DNA of 64,000 nucleotides from assembly GCA_021442155.1 (NCBI GenBank), contig CM038215.1:277438413-277502412 (forward strand), given 5' to 3'. Both the position numbers and the translations under genes were made by a program. Positions 12,878 to 23,690 of the stretch are shown here, one piece after another. Source of the DNA: Cymbidium sinense (lineage: Eukaryota > Streptophyta > Magnoliopsida > Asparagales > Orchidaceae). Under the pieces are notes generated by a model. The model was not told the origin of the DNA, made no database searches, and saw only the letters and a program-made list of their open reading frames with translations. Within the stretch, counting starts at the first letter, position 1, and each line of letters begins with the position of its first letter.

Positions 12878-13802
12878 AGGCATTACTTGTGTCCAAACAC
12901 AAGGAGGATTGACAAAAATATTTTTCTATTTAGGTTGGATTACATCAAGGATCAGCTTTAATCCCTTATCTTTTTTTCTTTAGTTATGGATGTTCTTACT
13001 AGGCATTTACAGGAAGATGTACCTTGGTGTATGCTTTTTGCTGATGACATTCTTCTTGTTGATAAGACAAGAGAGGGAGTCCAAGAGAAACTTGAATTAT
13101 GGAGGTCAACATTAGAGTCTAAAGTTTTTGTTTAATTAGATCTAAAATTGAATATTTCGATTGTAATTTTAGTTGTAAAAGTTCTAGTGGTATTGTTGTG
13201 ACATTAGGTGAACAAGATATTAATAAGAGTGAGTGATTCAGATATTTAGGCTCTATTGTTCAAATGATGGTGAAATAGATGGAGATATTATTAGTAGAAT
13301 TCAAGTTGGATGGTTGAAGTGGAGGAATGCATACATTATGTGATAGAAAAGTTCCACTTAAACTTAAGGAAAATTTTATAAGATAAGTGGTAAGACGCAA
13401 TGACTTATGGTGCGAATGTTGGCCAATAAAAGAAGCATAAGACTAAGTTAAGTGTTACAGATGAGGATGCTCAGTGGATGAGTATACTCTTAGATATAAA
13501 ATATGAAATGAGTATGTTGGGAAAAAGTTGGAGTAGCTCAGTGGCAGATAAGATTAGATTGCCTTAGATGGTTTGGCCACATAAGCGTCGGCCGTCGATG
13601 ACCGGTTAGGAGAGTAGATGCATTAGATTTTCTTTATGTTAAAAAGGTAGAGGTAGACCTAAAAATACTTGGTTAAGATGTATAAAAAATGACCTTAGTA
13701 TACTTAAACTAAATGAGAATTTTACACATAATAGGACACAATGGAGACAAAGGATTCATGTAGCCATCTCCACTTAGTGGGATAAATGCTTGTTATTATT
13801 GT
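12878..13802 (+). mobile_element. RTE-type non-LTR retrotransposon, 3' remnant (RT and C-terminal region)
   Basis: Conceptual translation with frameshifts gives, in order, a GLHQGSAL-type RT block near 12940, the catalytic motif FADD at 13037-13048 within [13 protein letters not shown], a block DGEIDGDIISRIQVGWLKW near 13268-13330, a block RLRWFGH near 13560, and RGRPK..TWL near 13650-13680. The 3' end reads TGGGATAA, then CTTGTTATTATTGTTG, a short trinucleotide-like tail typical of RTE elements instead of poly(A). Stops and indels make it non-coding. Known RTE elements encode endonuclease plus RT; the endonuclease part is absent, cut by the gap or 5' truncation. It is the only LINE here on the + strand. 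Confidence 0.8.
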
Positions 13803-14040
13803 TGTTTAGGTTTATTTATTTATTTATTTATGTTCTATTTAGTTTAGGTTTAGGTTTTTAGCTTTTTAGGGTTTAGGGTTTATGGTTTAGTTTTAGGGTG
13901 TGTTTAGTGTTTAGGGTTTAGGGTTTACGGTTTTGGGTTTAGGGTTTTTTTGGGTTTTGGGTTTAGGGTTTTTTTCTGGTTTAGGGTTTAGGGTTTAGGG
14001 TTTAGGGTTCAAGTTTTAGTTTAGGGTTTATGGTTTATGA
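13803..14040 (+). repeat. Telomere-like array, mostly canonical (array 3)
   Basis: About 240 bases rich in GGTTTAGGGTTTAGGG text lie between the RTE tail and GR-RBP copy 2. The canonical fraction is high, with three or more exact TTTAGGG in a row near 13985-14010. Confidence 0.85.
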
Positions 14041-14480
14041 TTTTTTTTAATAGAGAATAAATTGAAATTCAACATTCTTCTTTTCGATTTCATCAACCAA
14101 GTAACACATAAGTCTAAGACTCAATGACATAGAAATAAAAATGAGGCATAGAGCAAATCAAAACCCTAGATAACTTGAACCATCTCTACTGTAAATACAC
14201 AGTTCCATAAGTAGTAGATCGAATGGGACATGCTTCAATTTCTCCAGTTCCCATCAGAACCACCTCAGCTTCTTGAGTAGCCGGATCCACCAACATATCC
14301 CCGATCTCTCCTTCACCACCATGGCTCCTCTATAACTCCTCACTCCCAACCACCACTACTCACCACCACCTCCATATCCACTCACTCTAGATCCCCACCC
14401 TCTTGCTATAACCCCACCACCTCCATGGATCTAGGCGAGTCTTGTTGGTGATGTTCTTCTGTCAAGGTTCCCCATTCTTA
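14041..14480 (-). pseudogene. Truncated retro-fragment of a glycine-rich RNA-binding protein transcript, copy 2
   Basis: On the minus strand it starts at the shared boundary TAAGAATGGG (14480), crosses the Gly-codon-rich C-terminal coding part with frameshifts, then about 190 bases of 3' UTR. It ends with CTATTAAAAAAAA, an apparent poly(A) remnant lying directly against the telomere-like array. + strand landmarks shared with the other copies are GAGAA(C/T)AAATT, CCATCTCTACT, ATTTCTCC, and CCTCCATATCCA. Length and boundaries match copy 4 closely. No promoter or intact frame is seen. It is followed by ~250 bases of TTTAGGG-like text and then an anchor (14731). Confidence 0.75.
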
Positions 14481-16713
14481 GGGTTTAGGTTTATGTTTAG
14501 GTTTATTAGGTTTTAGGGTTTAGGTTTATTTTTTAATTTATTTAGTTACTTTAGCTTGAGGTTTAGGGTTTGGGGTTTAGGGTTCAGGGTTTAGGGTTAG
14601 GGTTTAAGGTTTAAGGTTTTGGGTTTAGGGTATTAGGGTTAATGCTTTTAGGGTTAAGGGTTTCATATTTTTTAGGGTTTAGGATTTAGGGTTTTGGATT
14701 GTAGGTTTAGGGCTTAGGGTTTAGTATTTATGGTTTATGGTTTTTTTTAATTAAGTAAAGCTGTAGGTTTAGGTTTATTTAGTTTATTTTATTTTTTATT
14801 TTTATTTAGGTTTATTTTTTATTTTCATTTAGTTTAGTTTATTTATTTTAAGTTTATTTATTTAAGTTTAGTTTTTTATTTTTTTTTTTTTTTTAGGTTT
14901 TGGTTTAGCTAAAAGTTTTTTTATTGAGTTTTAGTTTTTTTATTTTTTTGGTTTATGTTTTATTTTTTTAGGTTTAGGTTTTATTTTTTTAGGATTAGGT
15001 TTTAGGTTTTTATTTTAGGTTTAATTTTAGTTTTACTTTGTTAGTTTAGAGTCACGTTTATTTTTAGTTTATTTTATTTTATTTAGTTTTACTTTAGGTT
15101 TAAATTCAGGTGAATGTTTTATTTATTTTAGTTTAGTTTATTTTAGTTTAGGTTTTTTATTTGTTTATTTTTGTTTTAGGTTTAAGTTTTTTTTTTAGGA
15201 TTTATATTTATTTATTTTAGGTTTATTTTATGATTTATTTTTTTAGGTTTAGGTTTTATTTAGTTTTATTTTATTTTATTTTAGATTTATTTTATTATTT
15301 CAGTTTATTTTATACTTTTATTCTTAGGTTTATTTTATTTTTTAATTATTTTAGGTTTTATTTATTTTATTTTAGTTTATTTTTATTAGTTTTTTTAGGT
15401 TTAGTTTAGGTTTAGTTTATTTTATTTATTTAGGTTTAGGTTTTTAGGTTTAGGGTTTAGTTTAGGGTTTAGGGTTTAGGTTTAGGGTTTAGGGTTTTAG
15501 TTTAGGGTTTAGGTTTTAGTGTTTAGAGTTTTGGTTTAGGTTTAGGGTTTAGGTTTAGGTTTAGAGGTTTTAGGGTTTTAAGTTTAGTTAAAGGTTTAGG
15601 TTTTAAGTTTTTGGATTTAGGGTTTAGGGTCTAGGTTTAGGGTTTAGGGTTTAGGGTTTTAAGTTTTAAGTTTAGGGTTTAGGGTTTCTGATTAGTTTAG
15701 GGTTTAGGATTTAGGGTTTAGGGTTTAGGATTTTGGATTTAAGGTTTAGGGTTTAGGGGTTTTTTTAATTAAGTAAATCACTAGGTTTTGGTTTATTTAA
15801 TTTTATTGATTATTTTTAATTTATTTTAGTTTATTTCATATTTTATCTTTGTTCAGGTTTATTTTTATTTTTATTTAGTTTTGTGTATTTAGTTTAGGTT
15901 AATATATTTTAGTTTAGGTTTTTTATTTTAGTTTATTTTCAGGTTTGGGTTTAGGTTTATGTTTGTTGTTTAATTTAGTTTTATTTTTATTTTATTTTTT
16001 CGGTTTAGGTTTTGTTTTTTATTCTTATGTTTAAGTTTAGGTTTTTAGTTTATTTTTTTAAGTTTAGGTTTTAGGTTTTTATTTTTTGTTTATTTTAAGT
16101 TTTTTATTTTATTTAATTTAAGGTTTAGGTTTAGTTTAATTTATGTTTAGTTTTAGGTTTTATTTATTTTAGTTTAGTTTATTTTAGTTTAGGTTTATGT
16201 TTATTTTATTTTGTTTATTTTAGGTTTAGGTTCTTTTTTTAGTTTAGGGTTTAGGTTTAATTTATTTTATTTTTAGGTTTAGGTTTTTATTTAGTTTTGA
16301 TTTTATTTTATTCTTGGTTTACTTTTATATTTTACATTTAGTTTTTATCATTAGGTTTATTTTATTTTTTAATTTAGTTTAGGTTTTTATTTATTTTATT
16401 TTATTTTAGTTTTTATTTTTTATTTTGTTTTATTTTTAGGTTTAGGTTTTTGTTTAGGTTTTTATTTTATTTTTTTTATTATATTTTATATGGGTTTAGG
16501 TTTATTTATTTATTTTATTTTTATGCTTTATTTAGTTTAAGTTTAAGTTTTTAGGTTGTTAGGGTTTACGATTTAGGGTTTAAGGTATAGGTTTTGGGGT
16601 TTAGGGTTTAGGGTTTAGGGATGTAGGTTTTAGGGTTTAGGGTTTAGAGTTTTTAGGGTTTAGGTTTTAGGTTTAGGGTTCAGGTTTTAGTTTAGGGTTT
16701 AGGGTTTTTTTTG
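14481..16713 (+). repeat. Degenerate telomere-like array (array 4)
   Basis: The array alternates canonical-rich stretches (14480-14740, 15440-15760, 16560-16713) with TTTTA-rich stretches. Anchors with TTAATTAAGTAAA occur near 14739 and 15767, 1.03 kb apart. No genes. Confidence 0.85.
14731..14780 (+). repeat. Higher-order repeat anchor (representative example)
   Basis: Oligo-T followed by AATTAAGTAAA and AGGTTTAGGTTTATTTAG. Equivalent anchors lie near 7797, 8777, 10387, 11440, 15767, 29853, 31480, 33655 and 42942, with weaker versions through 48.3-54.4 kb. The anchor always separates canonical-rich from TTTTA-rich sequence. On the minus strand it reads GGTTTACTTAATT then oligo-A, then CCCTAAA, so it resembles the 3' end of a polyadenylated sequence. 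Confidence 0.7.
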
Positions 16714-16778
16714 GTTTTTTTTTTTGAGAACAAATTCAAATTCAACATTTTTCTTTTGATTTCATCAACCAAGTAACA
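16714..16778 (-). pseudogene. Truncated retro-fragment of a glycine-rich RNA-binding protein transcript, copy 3 (UTR end only)
   Basis: Oligo-T (16714-16725) is followed by GAGAACAAATTC and CATCAACCAAGTAACA, the poly(A)-proximal end of the family. The match then stops at about 16778 and the sequence switches to repeat R2. Only the last ~55 bases of the 3' UTR survive. A deletion or recombination breakpoint joins it to R2. Confidence 0.75.
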
Positions 16779-19680
16779 AACCGAAGTGAGGTAATCAAAT
16801 GACCTCCTTGGGGCTAGCTAAAACCTCGTGTTTCATATATATATACCCATTCAATCTTATATAAATCAACACATGAATAGAGGAAAGAGAACTCAACATT
16901 CATACACTTAAGCTATAGGCACATGCATTTCTTATGCATTTATAACTAGCACCATAACACATATAATTATTCATTTATGATATTTTGAAAAATACATTTG
17001 GATTTAATAGTGATAATAACCATGCTTATATTAAATTTAATCAACACATGCAAGCTTACAAAAATAAATTCCATTTTATTTTACTTGATTTTGAAAAGAT
17101 GGATGCATTATTTCCAATGACATACCAAATTTAACATTATTGGAAAGACGACAATCAAATATAAGCATGTGATTCATTCAACCAAACTAGTTCTTAAGGA
17201 CAATCAAATCAAATAAGATTATTTAAAGCAAACCAAAGCTTCTTTATTAATTAAGTTTGGATATGATTTGATTTAAAGAGGAGAGAAATCATTACATGTT
17301 GTATAAACCCATTCCCACATTAGTGATTTGATTTAATTTAAAGAAATGAAATTAAGTTGATTTTATGGGTTAATTAAGTTGAACTCTTAATTAGATGAAT
17401 TAATTACCCTTACTTATGTCACCTTAAAGTAAATAACTAAATAATTATGAGCCAACATGATATGCATGGAAAATAAACTTGGAATGATCCAAGGAAAAAA
17501 AGTGATAATGCAATTGGCACATGATTAATAGTTAATTAGGTTAAGGGACTTAATTAATTACTTATGGTTTTCCCCACATGTGGACTAACCATAATTTCAT
17601 TAAACTCCTTTAGGTTTTAAACACCTAAAGATGATTTAATTAATTAGGGTCGATGTGATTATGATTTCAATTTTAATTATGTGATTAATTAAATAGTTAA
17701 ATCTTAATTAATTTCATCTTAAAAGGGTGAAATGAACTTGGGAAAGGGGTCCCAACCTATTCCTTAGTTCACTTACTGAACAATGATTAATAAACTTAAT
17801 TAACCAATTTATTACTATTCATGGGATTAATTAATCAGTACTTAACTTAAAAAAGTAGTTATGATTTAATTAGTCAATTTTCCTCATTAAGTGAGCAATA
17901 AATGCCAGGAAAACTATGGCAGGCACAGGTAATCCCATTAAATTAACCCATAAAATTTAGGATTAATTTCCCAAGTAATTAAGGAGTAATTAAGCTAATT
18001 AATTTTGCAATTAAACTAAATTACTATTCAAAATTAGTTAAGATCATTTTTAATTATTTCTCCTCTAAAATACCATTAAAATGATTATTTATTTGCATTT
18101 TTTTATTTCTCTATGATGTTCTATGATTTTTAGAAGTTTTAGCCATTAAAAATGATTAATTAAGCCTAAACCTATTGGCATGCCATGTGGCCTGGATTAC
18201 TTAAACTTATCTTCACTGCGATGATGTGCTTTCTCATTCATCATCTGATCTAAGATCAGACGGCTATGATTAATCCCACAGCTTAATAGGATTAAATCAA
18301 ATCGATCTAGCAGATCTAATCACGATCGTCCATTCTAAACATGGAGCGGTGCATTAATCTAACATCATGTGAGTGAGAGAATGGAGTCCGTCGCCATTGC
18401 TCACTTGATTTGAGCTTACCCAAGCTATCAACTCCAAAAGTATCCCACACCTTCATGACATCCATGGAGGATCCCGTCAAGATCAGATGAAAGTTTTCTT
18501 CAAAAGCTCCAACCCATTTTACCTAAGAATCGTTTGGAAGCATACCTCGAGCTCAAGAGGCGGCTCAAATGATTGAGGAAGCTTCATCTAGTGGAGACAA
18601 AGCCCTGTTGAGTTGCAATTAGATCAATTCATCAGTGTTCGCTGAGAAGGCCATGAACCGATGATTTGGAGCTCAACCTTGATCAAGTCCCCCTCCGATG
18701 CTCGGGAAGCTTGGGAGATGATTCGTTATTGCACGACGAGCCCTGGGAAAGGTGCGAGCAAAGTTAATTTGAGTTTGATGGAGAAATGGGGAAGGTAGGT
18801 CAAAATTGGGAGCGTCTTATTTTGAAATGGATGGGAATGACATTTTTTGATCAAATAATGAGCTTGGGAGCTTAGGGAATGGCTGTAGTAGCTCATCTTA
18901 GGTAGCTAAGGCTCTGAGAAATGATTTGTGTGTGTGTTTGAGTGGAAATGAGGGGCTGTATACCCCCTTCATCTTGATCGGATGGTAGGATCGGTTTGGC
19001 TTCTGGCCATCATCCATCGAGTGTTATGGGTGGCGAGAGGTGTTGGCTCGGCTTGGTTGGTTGAAGGTGTGGAGGTGGTGCCAAGGAAGAATTTGTCTAT
19101 GGGTTTCAAATGCTCCAATAGGTAGGCTTGGTGATTTCACCTCCCATGGGTCATGTACCCAATCACCCTTGGGTCAGGTTGGAGAGTGTCCTAGGTGCCT
19201 AGGTGGACCATTGGAAGAGTACCAAGTGGCCAAGAAATGGAAAGGACCACTTACATGGGTGATTTGTCTCATGTGATGCCTTTGACCCAGTGGTAGAATG
19301 ATCATTTGGCATTAGATTTGACTTGGGGCAGATTTGAAATGAGCCAAAAGTGGGTTAGCCCAAATTTCAAGTCAATTAGAGTTGATTTGGTTAGGTTTGC
19401 CTCAATTTGACTCATTTATGTCAAATTGTGTTAGGTTGGTCAAGTTGACCAATTTGTCAAATTGGGTCAAACTAAGGGTTGGGCCATGTTCATCTGATTA
19501 TTTGGGATGTATTGGTTCAATTGGTTTGGTTTAGTTTGGCTTAGATTTGATTTTGGCTCATTTGAATTTATTTGGGTCAAATGGGTTAAGTTGACCAATT
19601 TGACCAAATTGGCTTGGTTGGGTGTTGGTTTTGGGTTTAGTTGACCAATTGAAGATGATTGCGCTTTGGTTTCAATAATT
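16779..19680 (+). repeat. Diverged long repeat, copy R2
   Basis: Collinear with R1 (4030-7175). Shared landmarks include GTGAGGTA near 16786, the CACATGCAT and TTTAATAGTGATAATAACC blocks at 16920-17030, a run of TTAATTAA-rich sequence, GATCTAAGATCAGACGGC near 18247, ATTAAATCAAATC-type text, and TTGACCAATTTG near 19440-19610. No coding potential: a 78-codon open frame at 19040-19276 has no recognisable motif and no counterpart in R1. R2 lies upstream of the gypsy pol relic, so it may be that element's LTR or leader. Ends are not defined. Confidence 0.6.
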
Positions 19681-20360
19681 TAGATTTGGTTTTGATTTTG
19701 GCCAACTTTAGGTCAATTTGGGCTATGTAGGTCGATTGAGTTCAATTGGGTCCAATCATGGCTTTGGTCAAGTTTAACAATCAATTTGGAATGAACTTGA
19801 GTCATTGGTTGCAATTAATTTAGTTTATATTTTAATTTAACCTAATTTGGCATTTTAGGTCAATTTGGGTCAACTTGGGTTAAGAGGTTCAATTGGGTTT
19901 GGTTTGACTCAATTGAAGGTCAAGTCATATTCAAATATTGATTTTGATTTGGTATGAATCATTGGTTTCAAGGGATTTTGCTTTGATTGCAGTTTGGCTA
20001 GTTTGGGTTTATATTGGATAAGGTGTTGACTTGGTCAAATGACCAAGTTGACTTGGTTTGACCCAATTTGTACAATTGATCAACCTAGGGTGATCAATAA
20101 TTATGATGGGAGGTTTTGATCGGCTTTGTTCAATCCAATTTTGGTAGGATTAGAACTTTGCTCAAATAGATCAAATTGGCCACTTTGGGTCAAGTTGACC
20201 AATTGGGTTTAGTTGGTTTAATTTTTGGTTGAGTTTGATTTAGTTGAGTTTATATATGGATTTGGGATTGATATATAAATTCAATTGTAATTGGCTTAGG
20301 TTAAAATGGGTTTTGGTTCATTTGAATATTTCAAGTCAAAAGGGTTAAGTTTGACATGGG
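19380..20360. repeat. GGTCAA / TTGACC-rich degenerate repeat
   Basis: The short words TTGGTCAA, GGGTCAA and TTGACCAATTTG recur every few tens of bases on both strands, often as near-palindromes such as TTGACCAATTTGACC. Units are too diverged for a fixed period to be set by eye. The repeats overlap the right part of R2. No genes. Confidence 0.6.
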
Positions 20361-20389
20361 TTGATTTTGGTTTGGCTTGATGATTGTAG

Positions 20390-20900
20390 ATTTATTTTAT
20401 ATTTGTAAATATGATTGAAGGTATGATTGATTCATGAGAAAATTAATTGAATTTGGGTTTTGGAATTAAGAAATTTGGCTAAGTCCATAGAGTTGGGTCA
20501 TGTGGCTTAGATTTGGATTTTAATTTGGTTTGATTTAGTTTTGATGATTTAAATATATTAAGTTTATTTCAATTTATCAAGATGATTAAAAATATGATAG
20601 ATTTGTGAGAAAATCAATTGAGTTTTACTTGATTTAGATTAAGATTTAGTTAAGTCCATGGGATAGGTCATATGCCTTAGGAAGGGTTTTGATTTAATTT
20701 GATTTAGTTTGATTTAGTTTTGATCATTTGAGTGTATATTTGATTTAGATTTAGGAAGATGATTGAAGATATAAATTGATTATGAGAAAATTAATTTATT
20801 TTGATTGATTTGGATTAAGATTTAGCTAAGTCCATGGGATAGGTCATATGGCTTAGAAAGGGTTTCAAGTTTGGATTTGATTATGGGCTTCAATCATTTG
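20390..20900. repeat. Tandem repeat, period about 171-176 bp, three units
   Basis: TAAGTCCAT followed by GGGATAGGTCATATG-like text occurs at 20480, 20651 and 20827. Each is preceded by GATGATTGAA..GAGAAAATTAATT-type sequence and followed by TTTGATTTAGTTTTGAT-type sequence. Units two and three are most alike. It lies just upstream of the gypsy pol relic. Confidence 0.75.
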
Positions 20901-21189
20901 GTTTTGAAATTTGGGTTTGGATTTATATTTTAATTTGATGTTTGAATTGAACTTGAGGTTTCATTTTAGAAGGTGTACATGGATTGGATTTGGGTTGTAG
21001 GGTAGGTGGATTATCCTAATCCCCAAGGCATAACCTAATCCTGTGGTTAAACCTTCTAAGTCCTTAGACTTAGGTTAAGTGTTTACCTAATTGTTAGAAG
21101 TGTCTTATGTCTAGAGAAGTCATAGTGTCTAGAAGACTCTTAAGTCTAAGATGGGAAAATTGAATTCACACTCCAAAAGTGAGGTAAAA
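20901..21189. other. Non-coding sequence between tandem repeat and gypsy relic
   Basis: No gene is seen. Short words such as AAGTC, CTTAG and GTCTAG recur around 21055-21160. It may be what is left of the gag region of the adjoining element, but no gag motif is recognisable. Confidence 0.35.
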
Positions 21190-21227
21190 CAGCCTTAGGC
21201 TCTATAGTGTTGACCTTAGAGATAGAT

Positions 21228-21400
21228 GATTGGAAGATCGAAGCCAAGTTTCACATTATATACTCGGATACATCTTTCAATGCTTTGCTTGGGAAACCAT
21301 GGATACAAAAGAACAACATAATTACATTCCTTCAACATTAATGTATGAAGTTTGTGAGAGGTGAGATCGCCTATGTTAAAAAGAGATCTCAAGCCATTTA
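21228..21400 (+). pseudogene. Gypsy protease C-terminal remnant
   Basis: One frame reads TLYTRIHLSMLCLGNHGY and the adjacent frame gives DTSFNALLGKPWI, the segment that closes the retropepsin domain of plant gypsy elements just before a linker. The catalytic DSG region should lie upstream and is not recognisable. An A-rich simple-sequence stretch (about 21474-21560, encoding a Lys/Glu run) and stops follow. Confidence 0.6.
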
Positions 21401-21830
21401 CATGAGGTCCATATGAGGATGTGGCTTACTACCTCCTCCCTCAAGTCTATTCTCACGAACATGGCCAAAGTTTAAAAATAAAAGAAAAAGAAAATGAAAA
21501 AGAAAGAGAAAAAGAAAAATAGTAGAAAAGAGAATATGAAAAAGAAAATAAAAGGGTGTGGAAATAGACATGGAGGAGGAAGTGGAGCCTGACATTAGCT
21601 TTCACCCATAGTTTATTACTCCATGCGAACATATGGGTAGATACTGACCTCCACCAGTGAGGAAGAGGCCGTTTAGAGCAGGGTGAAAACCTCCTTATTG
21701 GCCACCCAATAAAAGGTATGTCCCAGCTACCAGGAGTACACCCGCTATTCATATATACTTAGAATCTAGTACATAGGGTGAGACTTATATGGTTAGCACA
21801 CTAGCCAGCTCTTCTCAATAGTGGATTCCA

Positions 21831-22594
21831 TTGGAGGTGACACTTGAGCCAGATAGCGATGAAGATCGGGCTCCAAAGCAAAGCATAAGTGTATCCAAGT
21901 CTATATGTGAAATAATTGGGCATCAGTTGGAAACTTTAGCTCTGACCCCACTTACCTCTCAAAAAGCTAAGGGCTTGGTAGTTAAGGAAGCTCCTAAGTC
22001 ATCCACAAGTGTGAAGACTCAAGGGTTCTTTCTGGGAGCATCATCCTTAAGTCAAGAAGTTGATGCAAAACTTGAGGATTATTCATATAAAGATTTAATA
22101 GAATTTTCTTTTGATTGGTACTTTCTTTGTGTTCATAATTTAGAGAGAAACGGTTAATCTCACATACTTGGTCAAAGCATAGGTTAAACTACTTCAAAAG
22201 AATATGGAAGAACAAATACAAAAGCTATCAATCAATACCGGGACTACGAGTTAGTACAGTGGGTCCAGTCGATGATGACGATTACTGCTTAGTCATTACC
22301 AATCATTTGGAATCTAATAGGTTATTTTCAAAACACATTAACTCATTTAAGGAGTTGTTCTTCGAAACTTTAGATGATCCAAATGATTTTGAAGTCAAAG
22401 ATGCATCACCAGAGTTCAAAGAAGAGATCAAGTCAACCATCGATGAGCTCAAGAAAATCAACTTAGGAACTAAAGAAGATCTGCACCGGACATACATCAA
22501 TTCTTTATTGAATAAAATTGAAACTAATGACTTAGTTAGGCTATTGACTGAGTTTAAGGGCTACTTTGCATGGAGTTATGAAGAGATGTCTTGA
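21831..22594 (+). pseudogene. Gypsy pol spacer between protease and RT
   Basis: Two open stretches, 21831-22157 and 22259-22594, encode acidic, low-homology sequence. The second ends LLTEFKGYFAWSYEEMS, the conserved lead-in to gypsy RT (usually FAWSYEDMPG). The TGA at 22592-22594 falls where the Pro codon of that motif is expected. The position fits exactly between the protease tail and RT block 1. Confidence 0.7.
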
Positions 22595-23690
22595 TTGGCT
22601 CTTAACGTAGCAGTCCATAAACTAACAATAGAGCCTACTGCTAACCCTATCAAGCAAGCTCCTAGACACATGCAATTAGACATAGAACAACAGGTCATTT
22701 ATGAAGTCAAGAAACTGATCGATGTTGGCTTCATTCGAGAGGAAAAATACCCTTATTGGTTAGCAAACATCATCCTAGTTAAGAAAAAGAATGGGTAAAT
22801 TCACATGTGTGTTGATTTTAGGGATTTAAATAAGGCATGTTGAAAAGATAAATTTCCACTATGAATCCTGGAGTTGTTGGTGGACTTTGCCTCATCTCAT
22901 GCAGTATTCTCTTTCATGGATGGCTCTTTGGATATAACCAAATAAAGATGACCCTTGAAGATGAAAGAAACACTGCTTTTAAAACCCCGACCAGAATCTA
23001 TTACTATAAGGTCATGCCTTTTAGCTTTAAAAATTCCAATGCTACATACCAGTGGGCTATGAATCAAATCTTCGATGAACTCATTCATCATCAAGTTGAG
23101 TGCTTTGTCGATGATTTTTTGCTCAAAAGTAGAGAAATGAAAGACCATCTCTTTGACTTGAGAGTAATTTTCAACCATTTAAGATAATTTAACCTCAAAA
23201 TGAACCCCCTGAAGTGTGCATTTGGAGTAGATATAACCTCGAAATGAACCCCCTACTATGTCAATGGGTTTGTTGTCTGACATTATGGAATCCAAATCGA
23301 TCCGGAGAAGCTTAAGGCGATATTAGAAATGCCACCCCCTAAAAGTTTAACTCTACTCAAATCATTCCAAGGGTGGTTGGCATATGTCAGATGCTTTATA
23401 TCCAACTTATAGGGAAGATATCATCCATTCTTAGCACTTGTAAAAAAGGACACCAAGTTCAAGTGGGAAGACAAGTATGAACATGCCTTTGAAGACATTA
23501 ACCATTACCTGATGACGCCACCAGTTCTAGCAGCCCCTATCCTGGGCAAGCTGGTCATACTTTACACTACTGCATTAGAAGACTACCTTGGTGCTTTGTT
23601 GGCCCAAGACAATTACGAAGAGAAGGAAAACATACTCTACTACCTCAGCCATCATCTAATCCATGCTAAGGCTAATTATCAATCCATGGA
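22595..23690 (+). pseudogene. Gypsy reverse transcriptase remnant
   Basis: The blocks are in canonical order: KKLIDVGFIREEKYPYWLAN..LVKKKNG (22700-22795), CVDFRDLNKAC with a stop (about 22808), VFSFMDG with the first catalytic Asp (about 22905-22925), NQIKMTLEDE..TAFKTPT (about 22940-22995), KVMPFSFKNSNATYQWAM (23010-23055), and VECFVDDFLLKS with the YVDD-equivalent FVDD (about 23095-23130). The thumb and connection follow (KAILEMPPPKSL, 23310-23350), then the RNase H start PPVLAAPILGKLVILYTTA (23518-23575). Several stops and at least two frame changes disrupt the domain. The catalytic residues are nevertheless legible. Confidence 0.85.

Noticed and set aside
19040..19276. 78-codon + strand open frame as a gene
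   Set aside because: It lies inside repeat R2, has no recognisable motif, and the equivalent part of R1 is not open.
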